Positions 16,192 through 26,602 are shown, numbered from the stretch's first letter. The stretch is 64,000 nucleotides of DNA from Roseibium sp. (GCA_017643215.1 JAEPNV010000004.1:1-64000), one strand, 5' to 3'. Numbers and translations are program-made. The notes: generated by a model from the letters alone, not told the origin.

Positions 16192-17511
16192 ATGAGCACA
16201 GGCTTCTTCGGCGACTTGGCACCGATCCCGTATGCCGGGCCGGACAGCACCGACCCGCTCACCTATCGCCACTACGACAAGGATGAGATGGTCCTCGGCA
16301 AGCGCATGGAGGATCATCTCAGGTTTGCCGTGTGCTACTGGCACAATTTCTGCTGGCCGGGCACGGATCCGTTCGGCGGCGACACGTTTCAGCGGATTTG
16401 GATGGCCGCTGGCGGAGATCCGATGGCCCAGGCACGGCTGAAGGCCGATGTGGCGTTCGAAATGTTCACGCTACTCGGGATGCCGTTCTTCACGTTTCAC
16501 GACCGGGATATCGCGCCTGAAGGGGCAACGCTTGCCGAAAGCAATGCCAATGTGAACGCCATCGCCGACGTTTTTGAACGCAAGATGGATGAAACCGGCC
16601 TGCGGCTCCTTTGGGGAACGGCGAATCTCTTCTCAAATCGGCGCTATATGGCCGGCGCTGCGACCAATCCGGACCCGGATGTCTTTGTGTATGCCGCGGC
16701 CCAGGTGAAAAACGCCATTGACGTCACACACCGTCTGAACGGGGCGAATTATGTTCTGTGGGGTGGCCGCGAGGGCTACGAGACGCTGCTCAACACCGAT
16801 CTGTCGCGCGAACTCGATCAGCTCGGCCGCTTTCTTTCAATGGTGGTCGAATACAAACACAAGATCGGCTTCGACGGCACGATTTTGATCGAACCCAAAC
16901 CCCAGGAGCCGACCAAGCACCAATATGACTACGATGTCGCGACGGTCTACGGCTTTTTGCGCCGGTACGGTCTGGAAGACCAAGTGAAGGTCAACATCGA
17001 GCAGGGCCATGCCGTCCTGGCCGGGCATTCCTTCGAGCATGAGCTGGGTCTGGCGGCCGCGCTGGGGATCTTCGGATCCATCGACATCAACCGCAACGAC
17101 TACCAGTCCGGTTGGGACACCGATCAGTTCGCGATGAATGTGCCGGAGATGGCGCTCGCCTTTTACGAGATCCTGAAGGCCGGCGGGTTCACGACCGGCG
17201 GAACCAACTACGATGCCAAACTGCGCCGCCAATCGATCGATCCGGTCGATCTGATCCAGGCACATGTGGGCTCGGCTGACGCGATCGCGCGCGGATTGAA
17301 AGCGGCGGTTGCGATGTTGGAGAATGGCCGGTTGAAGGCCTTTGTCGACGACCGCTATGCGGGTTGGAACACGCCTGAAAATGCGGCGATCCTGACCGGT
17401 GACAGCACTTTGGAGGCACTTTCGGAACGTGTTCATGGTCGCAACCTGGAACCCCAGCCAAAATCCGGCCGCCAGGAGTACCTGGAAAGCCTTGTAAATC
17501 TGCATGTGTAG
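16192..17511 (+). CDS. xylA: Xylose isomerase
   Basis: The 439-residue enzyme converts D-xylose to D-xylulose. Diagnostic metal and sugar ligands are visible in [46 protein letters not shown] and [18 protein letters not shown]. Length matches the longer class II enzymes of proteobacteria. AAGGAG lies seven bases before ATG. It is the last gene of the xyl module and is followed by a hairpin at 17522-17555. Confidence 0.96.
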   Translation: MSTGFFGDLAPIPYAGPDSTDPLTYRHYDKDEMVLGKRMEDHLRFAVCYWHNFCWPGTDPFGGDTFQRIWMAAGGDPMAQARLKADVAFEMFTLLGMPFFTFHDRDIAPEGATLAESNANVNAIADVFERKMDETGLRLLWGTANLFSNRRYMAGAATNPDPDVFVYAAAQVKNAIDVTHRLNGANYVLWGGREGYETLLNTDLSRELDQLGRFLSMVVEYKHKIGFDGTILIEPKPQEPTKHQYDYDVATVYGFLRRYGLEDQVKVNIEQGHAVLAGHSFEHELGLAAALGIFGSIDINRNDYQSGWDTDQFAMNVPEMALAFYEILKAGGFTTGGTNYDAKLRRQSIDPVDLIQAHVGSADAIARGLKAAVAMLENGRLKAFVDDRYAGWNTPENAAILTGDSTLEALSERVHGRNLEPQPKSGRQEYLESLVNLHV

Positions 17512-17521
17512 GTGAAAACTC

Positions 17522-17555
17522 AAAGTGGCCGAGGACATCTGCCCGCGGCCGCTTT
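17522..17555 (+). terminator. Terminator after xylA
   Basis: AAAGTGGCCG (17522-17531) pairs with CGGCCGCTTT (17546-17555) with one G-T pair. The T run is short, so termination may be incomplete. Confidence 0.5.
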
Positions 17556-17641
17556 CAATTGCCGGCGGATTTGTTAAAGACAACGAGGACACTTGACCCT
17601 CAGATCCCCTGGCACCTGGCCGCGCAGTCTTGGACGGCTTT

Positions 17642-18379
17642 ATGAACCTTCCCCCACCACTTGGATCAAAAGAGGCCCTCTTCCTCGATTTCGACGGCAC
17701 GCTCGTTGATCTGGCGCCCCGGCCCGATGCGGTATCCGTTTCGTCCGGGCTTCCAGATGTGCTGGCGCGCTTAAGGGACCGGCTTCAAGGCGCGGTCGCG
17801 GTGATATCCGGCCGTCCGATCACCGAAATCGACCACCATCTCGCGCCGTTGCACCTCCCGGCCGCCGGCCTGCATGGTCTTGAGCATCGGTCGATGCCGG
17901 GGGCGGACATCATTCAGGACCTTCCGAGCGTGGAAATCGACGCGTTGAAAGCCGCGCTGGAAGGCTCCGATGTGTTGCGCGGGGGTGTATTTCTGGAAAC
18001 GAAGGGTCCGGCCTTGGCGGTGCATTATCGCGCTAGTCCGGACAAAGAGCAGGACGTGCGCCGTTTCATGGCCGAGACCGTTGGCGCCATGCCGGATCTT
18101 CACCTTGTAGAAGGCAAGATGGTCGTCGAAGCCAAGCCGAACACGACGGACAAGGGCCATGCGCTTCGGAAATTCATGGATCACGCGCCGTTTGCCGAAC
18201 GCGTTCCGATCTTCATCGGCGATGATGTGACGGATGAGGACGGCCACGCCGCCGCCCAGGCTCTGGGCGGATTTGGCGTCAAGGTAGGGGCGGGCGAAAG
18301 CTGTGCCCGGTTTCGATTAGAGGATGTGGCGGCTGTGCATGCCTGGCTCGCCGCGGAACCCATCTCAGCGGAGAACTAA
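17642..18379 (+). CDS. otsB: Trehalose-6-phosphate phosphatase
   Basis: The 245-residue HAD phosphatase removes phosphate from trehalose 6-phosphate, the second step of trehalose synthesis. Motif I is LDFDGTLVD, the lysine motif is TDKGHALRKF and motif IV is GDDVTDEDG. I prefer ATG at 17642 to a TTG four codons upstream. It is first in otsB-GH15-otsA, with only three bases before the GH15 gene. The product is an osmoprotectant. Confidence 0.93.
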   Translation: MNLPPPLGSKEALFLDFDGTLVDLAPRPDAVSVSSGLPDVLARLRDRLQGAVAVISGRPITEIDHHLAPLHLPAAGLHGLEHRSMPGADIIQDLPSVEIDALKAALEGSDVLRGGVFLETKGPALAVHYRASPDKEQDVRRFMAETVGAMPDLHLVEGKMVVEAKPNTTDKGHALRKFMDHAPFAERVPIFIGDDVTDEDGHAAAQALGGFGVKVGAGESCARFRLEDVAAVHAWLAAEPISAEN

Positions 18380-18382
18380 CGA

Positions 18383-20191
18383 ATGTCGTGGACTGCGCCA
18401 GCCAATTCGCCGGCCTCGCTGGATCTTGCAATGATCGGGAACTGCTCCCTGGCCGCGCTCGTCGACAAAATGGGCACGATCGTGTGGTGCTGCCTGCCGC
18501 GGTTCGACGGCGATCCGGTCTTTCATGCTCTGCTTGGGACAAATGGTGAGGACGGTGATGGAGCGTTTGCCATTGAACTCAATGGCGCGGTCCGGTCCGA
18601 GCAGGAATACGTTCCGAACACGGCGATCGTGAAGACGCGGGTGTTCGATGGCCAGGGCAATGCCATCGAAATCACGGATTTTGCGCCGCGGTTCACGGCC
18701 AAGAGCCGGATGTTCCGGCCGAATGCCGTGGTTCGCAGGGTTCGCCCCTTGTCCGGGCATCCGCGCATCCGTGTCCGATGCCGGCCTCGACTTGCCTGGG
18801 GACAGCGGGTGCCTGACGTGACCTTCGGCTCCAACCATATCCGGTGGGTGGGCAACGGGACGACCTTGCGCATGACCACCAATGCTTCGATCACTTATGT
18901 GCGGGAGGAGACGCCGTTTCTGCTCGATGGGTCCGTGTCGTTTCATCTTGGACCCGATGAATCGCTGACCGATCATCCGGAAAAGATGTGCCGCGACTTT
19001 GAGGAAAACACGGAAGTCTATTGGCGGCACTGGACCAGGCGGCTGGGGCTGCCGCTTGAATATCAGGACGCGGTGATCCGTGCGGCGGTGACCTTGAAAC
19101 TGTGCACATACGAGGAGACCGGCGCAATCATCGCTGCGGCCACGACCTCAATCCCTGAGGCGGCCGGAACCGAACGAAACTGGGATTACCGGTATTGCTG
19201 GTTGCGCGATGCGTTTTTCGTGATCCGCGCACTGAACTCGCTCTCCGAAATGGAGACGATGGAAAACTATTTGCGCTACCTCAACAACATCGCTGCGATC
19301 ACCAATGGTGGGCACGTCCAGCCGCTCTATGGCATCGGCATGGAAGACCGGCTCCTGGAGAACATCGTCGACCTGCCGGGATATCGCGGCAACGGGCCTG
19401 TTCGCGTTGGCAACCAGGCCTATGAGCACTTTCAGCATGACGTTTATGGCAATATCGTCCTGGGCGCAGCGCAGGCCTATTTCGACAAGCGCCTGTTGCA
19501 TCAGCCCGGCCTTGAGGATTTCCGCCGCCTGGAACAGGTCGGCGAGCGGGCGTTCGCCATGTATGATCAGCCCGATGCCGGGATCTGGGAGTTGCGAACG
19601 CGCGCGCGGGTTCACACATCCTCGTCGTTGATGTGCTGGGCGGCCTGCGACCGCTTGGCCAAGATCGCCGACCAGTTCGGCCTGACCGACCGGGCCGCCT
19701 ATTGGCGCGATCGCGCACACAAGATCCATGCTGAGATATGTGAGCGGGGATGGAACGCCAGAGTTGATGCGTTTGTCGAGAGTTTCGAGGGAAGCGACCT
19801 TGATGCAAGTCTGCTGTTGATGGCCGAGGTCGGATTTCTGCCGGCAAAGGATCCGCGGTTCATCGCGACCGTTGACCGGATCGGCGAAAGCTTGCGGCGC
19901 GGCAATCATCTTTTCCGCTATCATGCGCCGGACGACTTCGGCGCGCCGGAAAACGCCTTCAACATCTGCACCTTCTGGTACATCGACGCGCTCGCCCGGA
20001 TCGGACGGAAGGACGAAGCGCGCGAAATCTACGAAACCATGCTGTCCTGCCGGAATCATGTCGGATTGTTGTCGGAAGACACGACTCCATCTACAGGTGA
20101 GCTGTGGGGCAATTTTCCGCAAACCTATTCGATGGTTGGCATCATCAACGGCGCGGTCCGGCTCAGTGCGGGTTGGGAGAGCATGATCTAG
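18383..20191 (+). CDS. Glycoside hydrolase family 15 protein (glucoamylase/trehalase-like)
   Basis: The 602-residue protein has an N-terminal beta domain (about 1-260) and the alpha/alpha barrel typical of GH15. WDYRYCWLRDAFF is the family hallmark, and the C-terminal TGELWGNFPQTYS stretch is also conserved. No signal peptide is present, so it acts in the cytoplasm. Some actinobacterial GH15 enzymes are trehalases; others act on starch-like glucans. Its place between otsB and otsA suggests trehalose or a related glucoside as substrate, perhaps turning trehalose over when osmotic stress falls. That is inference. Confidence 0.88.
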   Translation: MSWTAPANSPASLDLAMIGNCSLAALVDKMGTIVWCCLPRFDGDPVFHALLGTNGEDGDGAFAIELNGAVRSEQEYVPNTAIVKTRVFDGQGNAIEITDFAPRFTAKSRMFRPNAVVRRVRPLSGHPRIRVRCRPRLAWGQRVPDVTFGSNHIRWVGNGTTLRMTTNASITYVREETPFLLDGSVSFHLGPDESLTDHPEKMCRDFEENTEVYWRHWTRRLGLPLEYQDAVIRAAVTLKLCTYEETGAIIAAATTSIPEAAGTERNWDYRYCWLRDAFFVIRALNSLSEMETMENYLRYLNNIAAITNGGHVQPLYGIGMEDRLLENIVDLPGYRGNGPVRVGNQAYEHFQHDVYGNIVLGAAQAYFDKRLLHQPGLEDFRRLEQVGERAFAMYDQPDAGIWELRTRARVHTSSSLMCWAACDRLAKIADQFGLTDRAAYWRDRAHKIHAEICERGWNARVDAFVESFEGSDLDASLLLMAEVGFLPAKDPRFIATVDRIGESLRRGNHLFRYHAPDDFGAPENAFNICTFWYIDALARIGRKDEAREIYETMLSCRNHVGLLSEDTTPSTGELWGNFPQTYSMVGIINGAVRLSAGWESMI

Positions 20192-20326
20192 CGTGTTGGA
20201 TTGAATGGGCCGAACGGATTCGGCCGGCCCGGTGATGTCGGGAGGAATGAGATCAAGGCGGCGCTATACCGGCGCAGTCTACCTTTTTTGGAACGAAGAT
20301 GGTTCATTTATAGGGGAGGCGGATGA

Positions 20327-21703
20327 ATGGCGCGTCTGGTCGTCGTATCGAACCGGGTCGGACCTTTGAAGGACACCGGCCGGGCCGGCGGATTGGCGGT
20401 TGCCCTTGTCGACGCGCTGACGGAAACCGGTGGCATCTGGTTCGGCTGGAGCGGTGATGTTTCGCCGGAGGGCACGTTTTCGACCCTGAAGAAAACCCGG
20501 TCCAAATCGGTTCAGATGGTTCAGCTGGACATCACCCAGGCCGACTATGACGGTTTTTATGCTGGCTACGCGAACCGCACCTTGTGGCCGGTCCTGCATT
20601 ACCGGCTGGATCTTGCCGATTTCAACCGGCGGTTCGAACAGACCTACCGGTATGTCAACGAACGCTTCGCCGCGCGCCTCGGCCCCATGCTCCAGTCCGA
20701 TGATGTGATCTGGGTGCATGACTACCATTTCCTGACCTTCGCGGCGGACCTCAGGGGCATGAACGTCACCAATCCCCTGGCGTTTTTCCTGCACATCCCG
20801 TTTCCCGCGCCTGAAATCCTGGCCGCCCTTCCGAACGCCAAATTGATCATTCGGGCCATGCTTGCCTATGACCTTGTGGGGTTCCAGACCGAGCGGGACG
20901 CGGACAATTTCCGCCGGTTCGCGGTCGAGGAAGCCGGGGCCACCGATCTTGGCGATCATCAGGTGCGCTTCGGTGACCGTGTGATCCGGGTCCGGGCCTA
21001 TCCGATCGGCATTGATGCGGACGCTTTTTCGAAACTCGCCATGTCGCCGGATGCGCAAAAGCACATCAAGCGGTTGGAAAAACTGATGGCTGGCCGGCAG
21101 CAAATCATCGGCGTGGACCGGATCGATTATTCAAAAGGGCTTCCAGAACGGTTTTTGGCCTATGAGCGCCTGTTGAAGGACTATCCGGAAAACCGAGGCC
21201 GGTTGTCGCTGATGCAGATCGCGCCACCGTCGCGCGCGGAGCTTGACGCCTATATTGAGATTCGCCGGGAACTTGAGGAACTGAGCGGGCGGGTCAATGG
21301 ACGGTACGCGGAGCTGGATTGGACGCCCATCCGCTTTCTGACCCGATCCTTCCCCCGGCGCGCGCTGGCCGGCATTTACCGGGCGAGCCGGATCGGCCTT
21401 GTCACACCGCTGCGCGACGGAATGAACCTTGTTGCAAAGGAATATGTCGCTGCCCAGCGGGCGGAGGACCCCGGGATGCTTGTCCTGTCGCGCTTCGCCG
21501 GAGCCGCGGAGCAGATGAAAGAGGCTGTGATCGTCAATCCGCATTCGGCGGAAGAAGTTGCGGCCGGTCTGCAAACCGCGATCACGATGCCGCTCGACGA
21601 ACGCCGGGACCGCTGGCAGTTGATGTTTGATCGTCTGTGTCAGAACGATGCTGTGTCCTGGTCCCGCTCGGTGATGGAGGACGTCAAGGCGATCCAGCGG
21701 TAA
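20327..21703 (+). CDS. otsA: Trehalose-6-phosphate synthase
   Basis: The 458-residue GT20 enzyme makes trehalose 6-phosphate from UDP-glucose and glucose 6-phosphate. Conserved pieces include [44 protein letters not shown] and [23 protein letters not shown] precedes ATG at 20327. The 135-base gap after the GH15 gene contains a GGCCGAA/TTCGGCC hairpin, so it may have its own promoter. Its 3' end overlaps the convergent DUF2256 gene by 20 bases. Confidence 0.95.
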   Translation: MARLVVVSNRVGPLKDTGRAGGLAVALVDALTETGGIWFGWSGDVSPEGTFSTLKKTRSKSVQMVQLDITQADYDGFYAGYANRTLWPVLHYRLDLADFNRRFEQTYRYVNERFAARLGPMLQSDDVIWVHDYHFLTFAADLRGMNVTNPLAFFLHIPFPAPEILAALPNAKLIIRAMLAYDLVGFQTERDADNFRRFAVEEAGATDLGDHQVRFGDRVIRVRAYPIGIDADAFSKLAMSPDAQKHIKRLEKLMAGRQQIIGVDRIDYSKGLPERFLAYERLLKDYPENRGRLSLMQIAPPSRAELDAYIEIRRELEELSGRVNGRYAELDWTPIRFLTRSFPRRALAGIYRASRIGLVTPLRDGMNLVAKEYVAAQRAEDPGMLVLSRFAGAAEQMKEAVIVNPHSAEEVAAGLQTAITMPLDERRDRWQLMFDRLCQNDAVSWSRSVMEDVKAIQR

Positions 21704-21857
21704 GGGTCGGTTTCTCCGAAGTCTTCGTCCGCCGGCAGCGCTCCGAGCAATACCGGACGGTGTGCCAGGTCCGGGCCCATTTCTTGCGCCAGGTGAACGG
21801 CCGGCCGCAGGCCGGGCAGGTCTTCTGCGGCAAGTCGCCCTTTCGCCGCATTTTCAT
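21684..21857 (-). CDS. DUF2256 domain protein, small zinc-ribbon-like
   Basis: The 57-residue protein has paired cysteines (CPACGRPF and YCSERCRR) in a W/R-rich sequence typical of DUF2256, likely a zinc-binding module. It starts at ATG 21857, overlapping the photolyase stop by four bases (ATGA). As I recall, DUF2256 genes are commonly found beside photolyase/cryptochrome genes, so a helper role in that pathway is reasonable though not demonstrated. It overlaps otsA tail-to-tail by 20 bases. Confidence 0.85.
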   Translation of the reverse strand: MKMRRKGDLPQKTCPACGRPFTWRKKWARTWHTVRYCSERCRRTKTSEKPTLTAGSP

Positions 21858-23428
21858 TTCTGCCCCCCGGATGCTGCAAACAGATCGCCCTGTGCCTCGG
21901 GCGCGGCCTTCGGCTTTTGGCGGGAGTTTATACGGCCGCGCACGGCGAGCCCGCTTTTGCGGCTGCCATGTTTTTCCTGAATGCTGTTGGCGTCGCTGCG
22001 AAACGCGGCCCCGGTGCGCACGCCCCACACCCTTTGCCGCGCGTCCTTTGCTGCGGACAGATGGTCGACGATCGGAAAAGGGTAGGCCTTTCCCAAAGTC
22101 CGTCCGGCATTTTCGGCCTTCCAGGGCTCATGAATATGGGATTGATCAATGTCCCGGAGCTCGGGCACCCACGTGCGGATGAACAGCCCGTCCGGATCCT
22201 GGTCCTTGCCCTGCTTGACCGGATTGTAGATGCGCACCGTGTTGATGCCGGTGGTGCCCGATTGCATTTGCACCTGCGGCCAGTGAATGCCGGGCTCATA
22301 ATCGGTGAAAAGGCGTGCCAGATGCAGTCCGGGCTCTCGCCAGTCGAGCCATAAATGATAGCTGGAAACGGCGACGAGCATGGCCCGCATCCGGAAGTTC
22401 ATCCAGCCGCTTGCCGCAAGGGCTCGCATGCACGCGTCGACAAAGGGAAGCCCGGTTTCGCCCGATCGCCATGCCGCCAGACGTTCGGCGCCGGCCGTCC
22501 TGGGACGCAGTCCGTCATAGGCCTTGTGCAGGTTTTCGTGTTCCAGGCGCGGTTCGTCTTCCAGCTTCTGCATGAAGTGGCAGTGCCAGTGCAGACGGCC
22601 GGAAAACGACCTGAGCGATGCCTGCCATTTCCGTGTGTGCGGTCCGCGGGTCTCATGGAGCGACCGCTGCCGTATTTGGGTGGCCTGCGCGACTTCGCGG
22701 AGCGATACGCTGCCCCACGCCAAATGGGGCGACAGCCTCGAACATGCCTCGAACGCGGCCACGGGCGTCGACATCGCCTTCTGATAGGAACGCCCGCGCT
22801 CCGAGAGGAAGCTTTCCAGGGTGCTCAAAGCGGCTTCGCGTCCGCCCGATTGCCGCTGGGGGCACGGATCGGCGGCAAGGCCGAGGTCACGCGCGCTGGG
22901 CAAGGGCCCGATTGGGAGGTCGCCAACGGGCGTTAAGGCGGGTGACGTGACTAAAGGTTGGGCCATGAACTGATCCCAGCGGCGGGCCCAGCCGTTGCGG
23001 GTCGTCAATCGCCGAATGACGCCGGTCTGACGGTGCTCGGTCCAGGTGATCCCATTGGCCCGGCACCAGGCCGAAACTTTTACATCTCGTGCGTATGTCC
23101 AGGCGTTGCCGGTTTCCTCGTGCGACCAGAGCCCGGCGATTCCGCTGGTTGCGTGGATGTGGGTGAGGACGTCGATGACATCCCCGGTGCGCACAACCAG
23201 CGGCTGTCCGATGGTGACCAGATCGCCGCGAAGGCTGATGAGGCATTCGGTGGCAAAGGCGTACTGGCGGGCCGACATATCCGGCTGGTGCCAGAGCTCC
23301 GGCTCGACGATGTAAAGAGGCAGGACCGGCCCCTTCTGCGCGGCCAGAGCCAGGGGCGCATGATCGTGTACCCGCAAGTCCTTCTTGAACCACACCACCT
23401 GCAGCGGCGTTTTTGTCGTCACGGGCAC
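21854..23428 (-). CDS. Cryptochrome/deoxyribodipyrimidine photolyase family protein
   Basis: The 524-residue flavoprotein has an N-terminal antenna-type Rossmann domain ([16 protein letters not shown]) and a C-terminal FAD domain (about 230-480). Family stretches include [36 protein letters not shown] and [18 protein letters not shown]. It would repair UV dimers with light or act as a cryptochrome-like sensor. The last ~55 residues are a basic, low-complexity tail. The GTG start at 23428 follows AAGGA. It lies 63 bases after mmcB in the same direction and overlaps DUF2256. Confidence 0.9.
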   Translation of the reverse strand: MPVTTKTPLQVVWFKKDLRVHDHAPLALAAQKGPVLPLYIVEPELWHQPDMSARQYAFATECLISLRGDLVTIGQPLVVRTGDVIDVLTHIHATSGIAGLWSHEETGNAWTYARDVKVSAWCRANGITWTEHRQTGVIRRLTTRNGWARRWDQFMAQPLVTSPALTPVGDLPIGPLPSARDLGLAADPCPQRQSGGREAALSTLESFLSERGRSYQKAMSTPVAAFEACSRLSPHLAWGSVSLREVAQATQIRQRSLHETRGPHTRKWQASLRSFSGRLHWHCHFMQKLEDEPRLEHENLHKAYDGLRPRTAGAERLAAWRSGETGLPFVDACMRALAASGWMNFRMRAMLVAVSSYHLWLDWREPGLHLARLFTDYEPGIHWPQVQMQSGTTGINTVRIYNPVKQGKDQDPDGLFIRTWVPELRDIDQSHIHEPWKAENAGRTLGKAYPFPIVDHLSAAKDARQRVWGVRTGAAFRSDANSIQEKHGSRKSGLAVRGRINSRQKPKAAPEAQGDLFAASGGQK

Positions 23429-23491
23429 CTGTCCTTCCCTCCCGGGCTTGCCGCTCGGGTATTTACGTTGGTGAACGGGAGCGGATTGGCT

Positions 23492-24001
23492 TCAAAGAAG
23501 GTCAAACGGCACGCGGGCATCCGGATCCTGCAGGTCATGCAGACGTTGGGCTGCCATCCGTGCAAACCGCAGGCTAACGGCTTTTCGGGTCGGCGCCGGC
23601 AGCTTGTGTTCGGGCGCTTCACGTACGATTTCCGCGCCAAAACCGTCCGAGAGGATCAGGCCTGCCCCGCCGGGAAAGATTTCCGCTGGCACGTCCGGGA
23701 GCGTTGCGAAGAAGAGCCGGTCGCAATGCTGGCGATAATCCGGCCATTTGTGGTCGGCTTTCAGATCGGCAATCGAGGACTTTACCTCTACAATCCAAAG
23801 TTCCTGTTTTGGGCCCATCGCCAACAGGTCCGCGCGGCGGCCCGAAGCCAGCGTGACCTCCGCCAGGCAGGCATAGTTCAGGCCCCGCAACAAGCGCGCC
23901 GTACCGCGCCAGACCATAAGCGCACGTTCCGATTGACGCCCGTCGGTGAGTGGATCGTCAAGCGCGATCCTGGAGCCGGAAGTAGGTCTACGCGTGTTCA
24001 T
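23492..24001 (-). CDS. mmcB: MmcB family DNA repair protein
   Basis: The 169-residue protein matches the MmcB/DUF2 nuclease-like family (LAEVTLASGRRADLLAMG and IVEVKSSIADLKADHKWPDY), whose E-x-K core resembles restriction-nuclease folds. In Caulobacter MmcB belongs to the damage response. A perfect GTTC-N7-GTTC SOS box lies only ten bases before the start codon at 24001, so LexA should repress it directly. GAGGA abuts the start. It is the first gene of mmcB-photolyase-DUF2256. Confidence 0.9.
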   Translation of the reverse strand: MNTRRPTSGSRIALDDPLTDGRQSERALMVWRGTARLLRGLNYACLAEVTLASGRRADLLAMGPKQELWIVEVKSSIADLKADHKWPDYRQHCDRLFFATLPDVPAEIFPGGAGLILSDGFGAEIVREAPEHKLPAPTRKAVSLRFARMAAQRLHDLQDPDARVPFDLL

Positions 24002-24010
24002 TCCTCAAAT

Positions 24011-24025
24011 GTTCCTTATTTGTTC
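24011..24025 (-). promoter_or_regulatory. Alphaproteobacterial SOS (LexA) box
   Basis: GTTC (24011-24014), seven bases, GTTC (24022-24025) is an exact match to the alphaproteobacterial LexA site GTTC-N7-GTTC. It sits in the short region between mmcB and the divergent exported-protein gene, right against the mmcB start codon. Confidence 0.85.
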
Positions 24026-24230
24026 GGGTTTTTCAAGATTGCGCTGCGCGGTTCTTCAATGAATCCGTCAAAACAGATCGCCTATCTGAACTTTTTTCCA
24101 GGGTGCCGCCGACGGATGACGGCCGGCGCTAAAGCGCAGAAATGCGGCAATGCAGCGTGCGGCGCGTTGCGTTTTGCGGCGATTGCCATTTAAGGTCACC
24201 ACGGATGGTGTGGAACCGGGGAGCGTCACC

Positions 24231-24716
24231 GTGATCGGACGAATGGCCGTGGTTGTGACTGGTCTTGTTCTGGCAAGTGTCACCGCGCTGCCTGCCTTGG
24301 CGGTCAAGGGTGACCGGCAGGTGACCATTAGATCGGCGCCATCCATCTTGAGCGGCAAGGTCTTGGACCTGCGGTTTGCCGATTTTGCACAAGGGATCTG
24401 GACACGCCAGGCGGCCGACTGCGCGGCGCTGACCCGGATCGACACCGGATCTGAAGGCGCGATTGTCGCGATATATCGCGGTTTGTTGGAGACGCCGGAT
24501 CAGATTTGCAATGTGTATGGCGCCGAGCAGCGGCCCAAGGGCGCGCAAAGGGCGGCGTTGAATTGTGTCCTTGACGATGGCGCGGAGACGATCGGTCTTG
24601 TGACCTTGCGTCAACGCGGATCGCAGGGTTTGTCGCTGCAGGATGGTGAGCGGCCCCCAGTCTATTACCGGTTCTGCCGCGCAATTGTCCCGGTGATGAG
24701 CCCAATCGGGCAATAG
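24231..24716 (+). CDS. Small exported protein with four cysteines, function unknown
   Basis: I place the start at GTG 24231 because GGGGAG lies seven bases upstream and the product then opens with a clean signal peptide (MAVVVTGLVLASVTALPALA). The mature part is about 137 residues and has four cysteines (DCAAL, QICNVY, LNCVLD, RFCRAI), enough for two disulfides in the periplasm. I do not recognise the family. It is divergent from mmcB and ends nine bases from the convergent sulP gene. Confidence 0.7.
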   Translation: MIGRMAVVVTGLVLASVTALPALAVKGDRQVTIRSAPSILSGKVLDLRFADFAQGIWTRQAADCAALTRIDTGSEGAIVAIYRGLLETPDQICNVYGAEQRPKGAQRAALNCVLDDGAETIGLVTLRQRGSQGLSLQDGERPPVYYRFCRAIVPVMSPIGQ

Positions 24717-24725
24717 GGCGGGCGG

Positions 24726-26510
24726 TCAGATTTCAGGTCCGGTCCAGATGTCGGACTGCGCGTTCTTCTTCGGCGTGCGGGATTCGGAAATGTGGGCGGT
24801 TAAAGGATCGAGCGTGCACAGCGCTTCATATTGGCTCAAAAAGATCCGGCCGGTCAGATGGGTCAGGAAATCGGTCTTTTGCAGCCGGTCCATGACCGGT
24901 CCCTTGACTTCCGACAGGTGAAAGGTCACGCCGCTGTCGGACAGGCGGTGGTTGATTTCCTCCAGGCTTTCCAGAGCACTGGCATCGATTTCGTTGACCG
25001 CCGGGCACATCAGAACGACATGCTCGATTTCAGGTTTATCGGCAACCAGCGCGTAGATCCTGTCTTCCAGATACCGGCTGTTGGCGAAAAACAGGCTCTC
25101 GTCGACGCGCAGCGTCAGCACCCGGTCTCCAGTCACCACGTTGTGCCGGTCGATATTGCGGAAGTGTTCTGTGCCCGGCACAACACCGACGATCGCCATA
25201 TGAGGCCGGCTGGAGCGGTAGAGATAAAGCGCAATCGACAGGAGCACGCCGGTGACGACGCCCTGCTCCACCCCGAAAAACAATGTGATGAGGATTGTCG
25301 CCGCCATCGCGGTGAAATCACTTTTGGAATAGGCGTAGGTCCGCTTAATGGCCCCGAAATCGACGAGAGACAACACCGCGACGATAATGGTCGCGGCAAG
25401 TGTTGCCTGGGGCAGGTGCGTGAGCAACGGCGTCAAAAACAAGGTAGCAATTGCAATCCCAACGGCGGTGAATGCGCCGGCGGCCGGTGTTGCCGCGCCC
25501 GCGTCGAAGTTCACCACGGACCGCGCGAACCCGCCGGTGACCGGATAACCGCCGGAGACCGCGGAGGCGATGTTTGACGCGCCCAGCCCGATTAGTTCCT
25601 GGTCGGGATCGATGCGCTGGCGTTTCTTGGCGGCCAGCGTTTGGGCGACAGACACCGATTCGACAAAGCCGATGACCGAGATCAACAGGGCCGGAGCGGC
25701 AAGTTGCAGCCAAAGATCGGATTCAAACGGCGGCAGTTGCGGGATGGGTAGGCCCGACGGAATGTCGCCGACGAGCCGAACGCCGTGTGATCCGAGATCG
25801 AACAGGGCTGCCGCCAGCGTGGTGACCGCAACGGCCGCGACCGGTCCGGCCTTGGTCAAGATGTCCGCGAGGAAGGGACCAAGGCCGAGGCCGGTGAGCC
25901 GGGCCTTCAATCCTTTGCGCACCCAATACAAGAACCCGGTCGCCGTGGCGCCGATCAACAATGTGATCCAGTTGATGTCGCCAACATGACTGCCGAGCGA
26001 CAACACGATCGCATAGAGCGTGTGTCCATCGGACGGGACGCCCAGAATGTGCTTGAGCTGGCTGGCGGCGATCAAAAGGCCCGATGCAGTGATGAAACCG
26101 GATATGACGGGATGGCTTAAGAGGTTTGCCAGAAAGCCAAGGCGGAACAGTCCCATTGTGACCAGCATCAGGCCGGACAGGAAAGCAAGCACGATCGCCG
26201 CGCCAAGGTACTCAGGTGTTCCTTGTTGTGTGAACTCTCCAACCGCGGACGCGGTCATCAACGACACCACCGCGACCGGGCCGACCGCCAGCGCCCGGCT
26301 GGTCCCGAACACCGCGTAGGCAACCAGCGGCAGGATCGAGGCATATAATCCGACCTCCGGGGGCAGCCCGGCCAAAAGGGCATAGGCGAGCGACTGCGGA
26401 ATGAGCATGATCGTGACGATCACCGCCGCGATGAAATCGCTCGTCGCCGTTTCCCGGTTATAGGTCCGCCCCCAGGTCAGGATCGGAAAATAGCGTTTGA
26501 AGGTGCTCAT
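24726..26510 (-). CDS. SulP family anion transporter with STAS domain
   Basis: The 594-residue transporter has a SulP membrane core (about residues 15-420; PQSLAYALLAGLPPEVGLYAS is the family start) and a C-terminal STAS domain (about 445-565; VVLMCPAVNEIDASALESLE). Family substrates include sulfate, bicarbonate and other anions. It is last in a minus-strand operon of sulfide/persulfide genes, so export of sulfite or sulfate produced by the dioxygenase is the likely role, as proposed for Blh-linked operons. 92 bases separate it from the upstream gene. Confidence 0.92.
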   Translation of the reverse strand: MSTFKRYFPILTWGRTYNRETATSDFIAAVIVTIMLIPQSLAYALLAGLPPEVGLYASILPLVAYAVFGTSRALAVGPVAVVSLMTASAVGEFTQQGTPEYLGAAIVLAFLSGLMLVTMGLFRLGFLANLLSHPVISGFITASGLLIAASQLKHILGVPSDGHTLYAIVLSLGSHVGDINWITLLIGATATGFLYWVRKGLKARLTGLGLGPFLADILTKAGPVAAVAVTTLAAALFDLGSHGVRLVGDIPSGLPIPQLPPFESDLWLQLAAPALLISVIGFVESVSVAQTLAAKKRQRIDPDQELIGLGASNIASAVSGGYPVTGGFARSVVNFDAGAATPAAGAFTAVGIAIATLFLTPLLTHLPQATLAATIIVAVLSLVDFGAIKRTYAYSKSDFTAMAATILITLFFGVEQGVVTGVLLSIALYLYRSSRPHMAIVGVVPGTEHFRNIDRHNVVTGDRVLTLRVDESLFFANSRYLEDRIYALVADKPEIEHVVLMCPAVNEIDASALESLEEINHRLSDSGVTFHLSEVKGPVMDRLQKTDFLTHLTGRIFLSQYEALCTLDPLTAHISESRTPKKNAQSDIWTGPEI

Positions 26511-26602
26511 GAAATCGCTTGTGACGGGCGGCCTGGATCGGCCCGAGGCGACGGGTCAAGTCGGCCGCCCGGGCAAGGTGCGGTTGGAAGGGTCGAGGGA
26601 CC

